Assembly: GCA_005882895.1 (NCBI GenBank)
Contig: VBBD01000031.1
Location: 3,110 to 43,188, forward strand
DNA: 40,079 nucleotides
Reading direction: 5' to 3'
Source of the DNA: Candidatus Bathyarchaeota archaeon
GTDB taxonomy: Archaea > Thermoproteota > Bathyarchaeia > 40CM-2-53-6
Shown: positions 30,645 to 37,766 of the stretch, in pieces
Layout of the letters: each line of letters starts with the position of its first letter
Position numbering within the stretch: position 1 is the first letter of the stretch
Program-made: the position numbers and the translations under genes
Notes under the pieces: model-generated
What the model was told of the DNA's origin: nothing
What the model saw: only the letters and a program-made list of their open reading frames with translations
The model's database searches: none

Positions 30645-31568
30645 TTGGTGGGCCTGAAAGGAAGAGACATTCTCTCGTTAGTCGAATTATCTGCCAGAGA
30701 AATCGATCTAATCCTAAAGCACTCTGCGGTATTGGCAAGACGAACGAGAATTCCACAACAACTCAAAGGAAAGACGGTGGCCTTGATATTTCAGAAACCC
30801 TCAACAAGGACCCGGGTTTCCTTCGAAACAGCAGTCGCGCAACAAGGGGGCCATCCCATTTATCTGAGTTGGAACGAGATGCAACTGGGACGAGGAGAAA
30901 CGATTTCGGATACTGCTAAGGTCTTGGATAGGTATGTCAACGCGATAACGGCACGTGTCTACTCGCATGACGACCTTGTTGTTCTCGCTGAGAATGCGGA
31001 GGTGCCCGTCATCAACGGTCTCTCTGACAAACACCACCCGTGCCAGATTCTGGCGGACCTGCTGACACTTATCCAGTACAAGAAACGACTGAAAGGCCTG
31101 AAAATAGCCTACGTGGGCGACGGAAACAATGTCTGCAACAGCCTCTTGATAGGCTGCGCCAAGACAGGGGTTGACATTGCAGTCGCTAGGCCCCGAGGTT
31201 ATGGCCCGGACCCAGAAGCAATCAAACATGCCGAAGAAGCCGCCAGAACGTCCGGAGCAACAGTTAGCATTGTGGAAGACCCTGAAGAAGCAGTAAAGGG
31301 AACAGACGCGATTTACACCGACACGTTCGTTTCAATGGGCATGGAGAAAGAAAAGGATACACGACTATCGACGTTCATTCCAAAATACCAGGTCACTAGG
31401 ACACTGCTCTCGCATGCTAAGCCCGGAGCGATATTCCTTCACTGCCTACCAGCTCATAGGGGCGAGGAAGTAACCGAAGACGTAATCGACGGCTCCCAAT
31501 CAGCGGTTTGGGACGAAGCCGAAAACAGATTGCACACGGCCAGAGGACTTCTTTCACTCATCCTGTAG
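30645..31568 (+). CDS. argF: Ornithine carbamoyltransferase
   Basis: 307 residues from TTG (GTG 30648 is equally close). The carbamoyl-phosphate site STRTR is at 53-57, HPCQ at 131-134, and HCLPAHRGEE starts at 266, with FVSMGMEKEKDTR as the ornithine-type SMG loop, which separates it from aspartate carbamoyltransferases. It makes citrulline from ornithine and carbamoyl phosphate in arginine synthesis. No other arginine gene is in the window; placement between ftsY and secE seems incidental. Confidence 0.95.
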   Translation: MVGLKGRDILSLVELSAREIDLILKHSAVLARRTRIPQQLKGKTVALIFQKPSTRTRVSFETAVAQQGGHPIYLSWNEMQLGRGETISDTAKVLDRYVNAITARVYSHDDLVVLAENAEVPVINGLSDKHHPCQILADLLTLIQYKKRLKGLKIAYVGDGNNVCNSLLIGCAKTGVDIAVARPRGYGPDPEAIKHAEEAARTSGATVSIVEDPEEAVKGTDAIYTDTFVSMGMEKEKDTRLSTFIPKYQVTRTLLSHAKPGAIFLHCLPAHRGEEVTEDVIDGSQSAVWDEAENRLHTARGLLSLIL

Positions 31569-31682
31569 TCAACCTTACAATGGAAGCCTCCTCGGGTCCA
31601 GCGATCATTGCCATCGCCTCTCACTTCTCAAAAGGTGGAAGATCGAGGTTGAAAAGTGCTAAGGACGCCATGACACTAGCAT

Positions 31683-31692
31683 AGTTAAAATA
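31683..31692 (+). promoter_or_regulatory. TATA-like element before secE
   Basis: agttaaaata about 50 bases upstream of secE in a 171-base gap otherwise without features, the likely promoter of the secE-spt5-ribosomal stalk operon. Confidence 0.4.
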
Positions 31693-31739
31693 GGAAGGGC
31701 CGGCTCCATCGAAGTCCGATCCATAATCGAGGGCTAGCA

Positions 31740-31943
31740 ATGGGCATTGGAAACTTCCTTCAATCCGCGAGACGACTATTTCACGTAGCCCAAAAGCCGG
31801 ACTGGCAAGAGACGAAACTCAATATCAAGATTATCCTGATAGGCGTGGCCATTGTCGGGGGCATTGGGTTCGTGCTCAGGATCCTCTTCTGGGTTGTCGG
31901 ACTTTACCAATTGCCGGCTAGCCAAGCTGCTGCAGGACGATAG
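31740..31943 (+). CDS. secE: Protein translocase subunit SecE (Sec61 gamma)
   Basis: 67 residues from ATG. An amphipathic start (IGNFLQSARRLFHVAQKPDW) is followed by the single membrane helix IKIILIGVAIVGGIGFVLRI. It clamps the SecY channel. It precedes spt5 by 12 bases, the normal archaeal and bacterial order. Confidence 0.92.
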   Translation: MGIGNFLQSARRLFHVAQKPDWQETKLNIKIILIGVAIVGGIGFVLRILFWVVGLYQLPASQAAAGR

Positions 31944-31955
31944 AAGGGCGAGATC

Positions 31956-32453
31956 GTGGCCACCCAAACTCAGAAGACTTCGATATACGCAGTCCGCACA
32001 ACCAGCGGGCAAGAAAGAACCGTAGTGGACCTCATGGCCAGCAGGATTCAACCCAAGAAACTGCCCATCGTGGCAATACTCGCACCGGAAGTGATCAAGG
32101 GCTACATCTTCGTCGAGGCAATGGGACCACATTTTGTTGACGAGGCGATAGCTGGGACAAGACACGCGCGAACCAGAACAAAAGGCGTCGTCTCTCTCGC
32201 CGCTATCGAACGATTCATAGTAACGAAACCCGTAATCGAAGAGCTTAGCGTGGGCAACCTCGTTGAGGTTGTCGGTGGACCTTTCAGAGGTTTGAAAGCA
32301 AAGATCACACACGTCGACAAGGTCAAACAAGAAGTCGTTATCGAGCTCCTGGAGGAGGGCTTCGCGACACTGCCCATAACAGTACATGCAGACTATGTAA
32401 AGCTCGTAAGTAGAGGAGAGGTCGAGGAAGCTGGCCGACAAGAAAACAGTTGA
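31956..32453 (+). CDS. spt5: Transcription elongation factor Spt5 (NusG)
   Basis: 165 residues from GTG. The NGN domain starts IYAVRTTSGQERTVVDLMAS and includes APEVIKGYIFVEA; the KOW motif VGNLVEVVGGPFRGLKAKI completes it. With Spt4 it closes the clamp of RNA polymerase and couples to translating ribosomes. A 12-residue tail is Glu/Arg rich. Its 3' end overlaps the rpl11 start by 23 bases. Confidence 0.95.
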   Translation: MATQTQKTSIYAVRTTSGQERTVVDLMASRIQPKKLPIVAILAPEVIKGYIFVEAMGPHFVDEAIAGTRHARTRTKGVVSLAAIERFIVTKPVIEELSVGNLVEVVGGPFRGLKAKITHVDKVKQEVVIELLEEGFATLPITVHADYVKLVSRGEVEEAGRQENS

Positions 32454-32922
32454 CGCGATAATCGACGGCGGCAAAGCCACGGCAGGCGTTCCGCTCGGTC
32501 CCCAATTAGGACCCCTCGGAGTCAACATTCTGCAAATTGTGAACAAGATCAACGAGCTCACAAAAGCCTACGCGGGAATGAAAGTCCCCGTAAAGATCCT
32601 CGTCAACGTCGAAGACAAGAGCTTCGAAGTTGAGATCGGCACACCAACTACATCAGCCTTGATAGTCAAGGAATTGGGGGTCGAGAAGGGATCGGCAACA
32701 CCTAAGGCCACCAAGGTCGGCAACCTATCTCCTGAACAGATTGTGAAGATTGCCCAGATGAAACGAACCGACAGCTACGCGCGAACCCTAAAGTCGGCCG
32801 TGAAAGAGGTCGCCGGAGCATGTGTGAGCATGGGTGTGACCGTAGACGCTAAAGAACCGAAGGAGTTCATCAAGAACCTCGATGCGGGTCAGTATGACGC
32901 GGCGCTAAAGGAATTACAATAG
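32431..32922 (+). CDS. rpl11: Ribosomal protein uL11, apparent CTG start
   Basis: 164 residues if started at CTG 32431. The conserved N-terminus KKTVDAIIDGGKATAGVPLG then PQLGPLGVNILQIVN lies entirely upstream of the first canonical start (GTG 32539), which would delete a third of the N-domain that binds rRNA and factors. The in-frame stop at 32407 leaves only GTA GAG GAG AGG TCG AGG AAG CTG before it, with a gaggagagg purine stretch 10-15 bases before CTG. uL11 forms the base of the stalk and the GTPase centre. It overlaps spt5. Confidence 0.88.
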   Translation: MADKKTVDAIIDGGKATAGVPLGPQLGPLGVNILQIVNKINELTKAYAGMKVPVKILVNVEDKSFEVEIGTPTTSALIVKELGVEKGSATPKATKVGNLSPEQIVKIAQMKRTDSYARTLKSAVKEVAGACVSMGVTVDAKEPKEFIKNLDAGQYDAALKELQ

Positions 32923-32934
32923 GAGAACGGTAAG

Positions 32935-33597
32935 ATGCCCTTGTCTAAGGACTCAATCACAAAAGCACTAGGCGACGTGAGGAGCAAGACAGAGAAGAGA
33001 AAGTTCACACAGGCCATTGAACTATCGGTCAAGCTTCGCGAGATAGATCTGAAAAAGCCTGAGGGTAGGATCAATGAGAACCTCGAACTTCCGACGCCAG
33101 CAGACAAGGATTCGAAAGTCGCTGTGATAGCTGGTGGCGATCTCGCTGTTAGGGCCAAGAACGCAGGAGCCGACATTGTTATCGGACGCGAAGATCTTGA
33201 CAAACTAGGTCGAGCGAAAAAGGAAGCTCGGAAGATAGCTCAAAGCTACGACTTTTTTGTCGCAGAAGCCCCATTGATGCCCCAGGTCGGAAAGACACTC
33301 GGACAGATTCTCGGACCTAGAGGCAAAATGCCAACACCTATCCCTCCCACGGCACCGATTGACGATATCATCAAGCGCCAGCGCCGCAATGTCCGGCTCA
33401 AGATGAAGGATCAGCCCGTAATCCAGGTCAAAGTAGGAACCGAGGACATGGCTGACGATGTCCTGGTGCAGAACATCCAGACGGTAATCTCGCGATTGGA
33501 GGCGAAGCTTGAGAAAGGTCCTAAGAACATCAAAGCCGTCTCGATCAAAGCCTCAATGGGACCTCTGGTAAAGATACCCCTGACCACGGCGGCATAA
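32935..33597 (+). CDS. rpl1: Ribosomal protein uL1
   Basis: 220 residues from ATG with a ggag Shine-Dalgarno. FTQAIELSVKLREIDLKKPE, then VAVIAGGDLAVRAKNAGAD and LGPRGKMPTPIPP mark the two uL1 domains. uL1 binds the L1 stalk of 23S rRNA and in archaea represses its own mRNA. It lies 12 bases after rpl11. Confidence 0.96.
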   Translation: MPLSKDSITKALGDVRSKTEKRKFTQAIELSVKLREIDLKKPEGRINENLELPTPADKDSKVAVIAGGDLAVRAKNAGADIVIGREDLDKLGRAKKEARKIAQSYDFFVAEAPLMPQVGKTLGQILGPRGKMPTPIPPTAPIDDIIKRQRRNVRLKMKDQPVIQVKVGTEDMADDVLVQNIQTVISRLEAKLEKGPKNIKAVSIKASMGPLVKIPLTTAA

Positions 33598-33600
33598 GAC

Positions 33601-34476
33601 ATGTCGACGACCCGAAAAGTAGCAGCTTGGAAGAAAGAAGCAATAGCCGAGCTGCAAGTTCTGTTGGAGAAGTATCCGGTCATAGCAGCTGCCGATCTGA
33701 CTAAAGTCCGCTCATCCCAGATCCACGAACTACGAAAGCGTCTTCGGGACAGAGTCGCCATGGTGGTTACTAAGAACAATTTGTTGCGCAAGTCAGTGGA
33801 GCTGTCAGAGTCCGGCCATGGAAGGGTGGGGGAGTTCGTCAAGGATCTCCAAGGGTCGAACATTCTCCTGTTCACTGATGTCAATCCTTACTCTCTGATC
33901 ATACTGCTGGAAAAGAGCAAGGTCAGAGTACCTGCGAAAGCGGGAGACATTGCAACAGGTGAGATCATGGTCCCGGCCGGAAACACTGGACTGCCACCAG
34001 GCCCAGTAATCAGCGAATTCGGAGAAATCAAGGTCCAGACAAGAATCGAAGGGGGAAGCATTTGGGTTGCAAGAGACTCGGTGGTCGCTAGAAGAGGAGA
34101 CCTCATCACGCCAAAAATGGCCTCAGTACTCTCCAAACTTGGACTGAAACCAATGGAAGCCGGGCTCACACTATCTACCGCATACGATAACGGAACCATA
34201 CTGAGATCCGACGATCTAGTCCTCGACCTCAGCGCCTATCGAAACGACGTCTTCCAAGCAGTGAGTAATGCGTTTAGCCTCTCAATCGACGCAGGCTACG
34301 TCACCCCCGAGAACGCCCCGAGAATCCTAGGGAAGGGAATGAGAGAAGCGCTAGCGATCGCTGTTGAAGCGGGTTTCCTTGAAAGCGGTACCATCGAGCC
34401 GGTCCTCAGACGCGCGGTGATGAACGCAAACGCGTTGAACCAGAAGATTTCTAGCGCAACACCCGGAAACCCTTAA
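33601..34476 (+). CDS. rpl10: Ribosomal protein uL10 (P0) without acidic tail
   Basis: 291 residues from ATG three bases after rpl1. The rRNA-binding domain (VRSSQIHELRKRLRDRVAMV, NNLLRKSVE) and the archaeal insertion are present, and the stalk-dimer helices follow (LSIDAGYVTPENAPRILGKG and EALAIAVEAGFLESG). The protein ends shortly after the last helix (NQKISSATPGNP). The charged tail with the factor-binding GLGALFG-type end found in many archaeal P0 proteins is absent here, but present in the next gene. Confidence 0.94.
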   Translation: MSTTRKVAAWKKEAIAELQVLLEKYPVIAAADLTKVRSSQIHELRKRLRDRVAMVVTKNNLLRKSVELSESGHGRVGEFVKDLQGSNILLFTDVNPYSLIILLEKSKVRVPAKAGDIATGEIMVPAGNTGLPPGPVISEFGEIKVQTRIEGGSIWVARDSVVARRGDLITPKMASVLSKLGLKPMEAGLTLSTAYDNGTILRSDDLVLDLSAYRNDVFQAVSNAFSLSIDAGYVTPENAPRILGKGMREALAIAVEAGFLESGTIEPVLRRAVMNANALNQKISSATPGNP

Positions 34477-34536
34477 GTGTAGGAATTGACGCTCGACTAA
34501 AATCCAATCAATCCTGAGAAAAGAGGAAAAAGTCCA

Positions 34537-34839
34537 GTGAAGTATGTTTACGCTGCACTCCTGCTGCACTCATCAGCGCAGCCTGTCACAGAAGAAAACG
34601 TGAAGAAAGTCATAACCGCAGCCGGCAGTCAAGCCGAAGAATCCCAAGTCAAAGCCCTCGTTGCGGCACTTTCTGAAGTCAACATCGACGAAGCTCTAAA
34701 GTCGGCCAGCGTAATGGCTGCACCAGTAGCAGCTCCGGCAGCACCAACTGAAGCAAAGAAAGACGACAAGAAACCAGCCGAAGAAGAAAGGAAGAAGGAA
34801 GAAGAAGCGCTCGCAGGACTCGGGGCACTATTCGGTTAG
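34537..34839 (+). CDS. rpl12: Ribosomal protein P1 (archaeal L12)
   Basis: 100 residues from GTG. MKYVYAALLLHSSAQPVTEE is the dimerising helix pair that joins the P0 stalk; an Ala/Pro hinge leads to the charged KEEEALAGLGALFG end that recruits GTPase factors. A gagg purine stretch precedes it. Several copies sit on P0 in the ribosome. It is the last gene before alaS. Confidence 0.94.
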   Translation: MKYVYAALLLHSSAQPVTEENVKKVITAAGSQAEESQVKALVAALSEVNIDEALKSASVMAAPVAAPAAPTEAKKDDKKPAEEERKKEEEALAGLGALFG

Positions 34840-34963
34840 AGAGTGAGCAAGGAGGTTCGCGGTATAGCTCCGCACTGTCTTCTCCTCGAATCGACAATCC
34901 TTTAGAACAGTTTTCCCAGCTAAGCCTCGATATTTCCAGAGCAATCCTAGAGGGATACGCTAG

Positions 34964-37756
34964 ATGCCAGAAATAAACCCGGAAGAATTCGCCCTCCCCT
35001 ACTTCAGAGAAATAGGCTTCATCCGAAGAAAATGTCCATCATGCGGAAGTAACTACTGGGGGGCTCCCGGACAGAATACCTGCGGCGAGGTTCCATGTGC
35101 ACCATACTCATTCATCGGAACTCCCCCCACAAAACGACGCTACACCCTAGCGGAGATGAGGATTCAGTTCATGGACTATTTCGCCGAGCGAGGACACACT
35201 AGGATAAAGCCCTACCCGATTGTAGCGCGTTGGCGTAACGACGTCTACCTTGTAGGGGCATCGATCTACGATTTCCAACCCTACGCGACAGAAGGGACAA
35301 TGCCTCCGCCTGCAAACCCGCTAGTCATCAGCCAGCCCTGCATCCGTTTCACGGACATCGAACAGGTTGGCGCCGCTGGCCGACACATGTCTATCTTCGA
35401 GATGGGAGGAGCACACGCATTCAATTATCCGGACAAGGTAATCTACTGGAAAGACGATACCGTCCGTTACCACCACAAACTCTTGTCCGACGTGATGGGG
35501 GTCCCCTCCGAGTCAATCACTTACAAAGAACACTTCTGGTCAGGCGGAGGAAACGCGGGCCCGGACCTCGAAGGGATAGTAGCAGGACTAGAAATATCGA
35601 CACTGGTCTTCATGCAGTACAAAGTCCAAGGAGAAGAACTCATAGCGCTACCAATCAGAACAGTGGACACCGGCTATGGGATGGAACGATGGGCCTGGCT
35701 GTCCCAGGGCTCACCAAGTGGATTCCACGCAGTATATGGGCCCCTGCTCGCGCAGGTTATGGAGCTGGCGAAGGTCGACCTCGACGAGAACACGTTATCA
35801 TCGCTTACGAGGTGGGCGGGAATCTACGGGGCCTCCAGTCGAGCCTCCAGGGAGGCATATATCGACGCGACAGCGCAGGAGACCGGCCGCGACAAAGACG
35901 CGTTCCGCTCCATCGTCCAGACCCTAGAAGCCGCATTTGCAATCACCGACCATACGAAATCGATCTCCTTCCTGCTAGCCGAAGGCGTCGTCCCGTCCAA
36001 CGTAGGCGAAGGCTACCTAACCCGCCTCATCATCCGCCGAGCCGCGAGGCTAGCACGACAGATAGGAATCCTTGAGGAGATTCCCGGCATAATCGAGGGA
36101 CAGGTCAAACTATGGGGTGGAGAATTCCATCTCCTCCGAGACATGAGAGGAGAGATACTAGACGGCCTGCAGATTGAAGTTGAGAAGTACGAGGAGACGA
36201 TAAGCAAGGGGTCGGAAGCGGTTCTCAGACTTTCAAAGGAACTCTCGAGTCAAGGCGTTCGAAAAATCCCCACCGATCAGCTCGTTCTGCTATACGATTC
36301 CCAAGGCCTGGCTCCAGAGATCGTGAAGGAGAGCGCGGAGAAGGTCGGAGTCGAGGTCGACGTTCCCGAGAACTTCTTGACGTTAGTCGCGGAAAGACAC
36401 TCAAAGCCAACCACCAGTCTTGAGGGGTCCTCCTCCGAGCCCGAATGGGAAGCGAAGCTAAAGGATCTTCCCGCAACCCGAGCGTTGTACTACGACGATG
36501 CCTATCAGACAAGCTTCCAAGCGAAGATAGTGGCGCGAGTCGCGGAAAACGCTGTCGTTCTGGACCAGACATGTTTCTATCCTGAAGGAGGTGGCCAGCC
36601 CGCCGACCACGGCGAGCTTCGGGTTGGCGATAAGAAGCTGAAGGTCACCAACGTCCAGAAGGTCGGAAACACTATCGTTCACTTTCTAGACCAGCCCATC
36701 GATCAAGATATCGATCTGGTTGAGGGGGAGATTGACTGGCAACGACGCCAGAACCTGATGCGTCACCATACCGGTACGCATGCCCTGATCGGGGCCGCGC
36801 GTAGAGTGCTAGGCGAGCACGTGTGGCAAGCTGGCGCACAGAAGGAAGTGGAGTCCAGCAGGCTGGACATCACACACTACCGGGAGATTAGTCTGAAGGA
36901 GAAGGAACGGATCGAAAAGCTAGTCAACCAAGTCATTCTGCGAGATCTACCCGTGCAGGTTACATGGATGGCCCGTGAGAAGGCGGAGGCAAAGTACGGT
37001 TATAGGCTCTATCAGGGCGGAGCGGTCCCAGGCTCCAAGATCCGAGTAGTGCGAATCCAAGGGTGGGATGCTGAGGCCTGCGGAGGAACACATTGCAAGA
37101 GAACCGGAGAACTAGGAGTCTTCAAAATCGAGAAAGCTAGCAAATTACAAGACGGCGTCGAGAGGATTATATTCTCAGCAGGCGAGCCCGCGCTGAAGCG
37201 GATCAATCAGCAGAGCGAAGCGCTTGCAAAAGCGAGCGAACTGTTGAAGACAACGCCAGACAAGCTTCCAGAGTCTATCAAGGCGATACTTGCTGAGAGA
37301 GATTCTCTAGAGAAAGAACTCGAAAAAGTTCACGCAAAGACTATGGAGGCCCATGTCAAGCAGCTCGGAAAGAAAGCGGTCATTGTCGGAACAGTCAGAC
37401 TGATACTAGCGAAGACGGGGAAGAGAAGAGGTATTGATCCCGTTGAGGTTGCCAATCGGCTCAAGGAATCTGACCCCAAAATAATCGCGGTAATATTCGA
37501 AGTATCGGAGCGCGTTCAGGTCGTGGCCGCGGCTGGCAACGAGGCGGTGAAAGCGGGCATCAACTCTGGCCACATCGTGTCGGAAGCCTCGAAAGTTCTA
37601 GGCGGTGGAGGAGGAGGCAGACCTTTCTTCGCGACAGGCGGCGGATCTTCAAAGGACAGAGTGGACGAGGCCTTGAGGATCGCAGAACAGATCATTACAG
37701 AACAGCTCAGAATAGCAGTCCCAGCGGAGGGAATCAGTAACGCCGGCCAAGCTTGA
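34964..37756 (+). CDS. alaS: Alanyl-tRNA synthetase (archaeal type)
   Basis: 930 residues from ATG. An N-terminal zinc module (CPSCGSNYWGAPGQNTCGE) precedes the class II catalytic core (motif 2 region FTDIEQVGAAGRHMSIFEMG; SGGGNAGPDLEGIVAGLEIS). The editing domain has HHTGTH at 601-606 and CGGTHC from residue 706, the zinc ligands that clear Ser- and Gly-tRNA-Ala. The C-terminal DHHA1 part has GGGGGGRPFFATGGG. Length is normal for archaea. Its stop lies 10 bases before the assumed leuS start. Confidence 0.97.
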   Translation: MPEINPEEFALPYFREIGFIRRKCPSCGSNYWGAPGQNTCGEVPCAPYSFIGTPPTKRRYTLAEMRIQFMDYFAERGHTRIKPYPIVARWRNDVYLVGASIYDFQPYATEGTMPPPANPLVISQPCIRFTDIEQVGAAGRHMSIFEMGGAHAFNYPDKVIYWKDDTVRYHHKLLSDVMGVPSESITYKEHFWSGGGNAGPDLEGIVAGLEISTLVFMQYKVQGEELIALPIRTVDTGYGMERWAWLSQGSPSGFHAVYGPLLAQVMELAKVDLDENTLSSLTRWAGIYGASSRASREAYIDATAQETGRDKDAFRSIVQTLEAAFAITDHTKSISFLLAEGVVPSNVGEGYLTRLIIRRAARLARQIGILEEIPGIIEGQVKLWGGEFHLLRDMRGEILDGLQIEVEKYEETISKGSEAVLRLSKELSSQGVRKIPTDQLVLLYDSQGLAPEIVKESAEKVGVEVDVPENFLTLVAERHSKPTTSLEGSSSEPEWEAKLKDLPATRALYYDDAYQTSFQAKIVARVAENAVVLDQTCFYPEGGGQPADHGELRVGDKKLKVTNVQKVGNTIVHFLDQPIDQDIDLVEGEIDWQRRQNLMRHHTGTHALIGAARRVLGEHVWQAGAQKEVESSRLDITHYREISLKEKERIEKLVNQVILRDLPVQVTWMAREKAEAKYGYRLYQGGAVPGSKIRVVRIQGWDAEACGGTHCKRTGELGVFKIEKASKLQDGVERIIFSAGEPALKRINQQSEALAKASELLKTTPDKLPESIKAILAERDSLEKELEKVHAKTMEAHVKQLGKKAVIVGTVRLILAKTGKRRGIDPVEVANRLKESDPKIIAVIFEVSERVQVVAAAGNEAVKAGINSGHIVSEASKVLGGGGGGRPFFATGGGSSKDRVDEALRIAEQIITEQLRIAVPAEGISNAGQA

Positions 37757-37766
37757 CTGGCACGCC

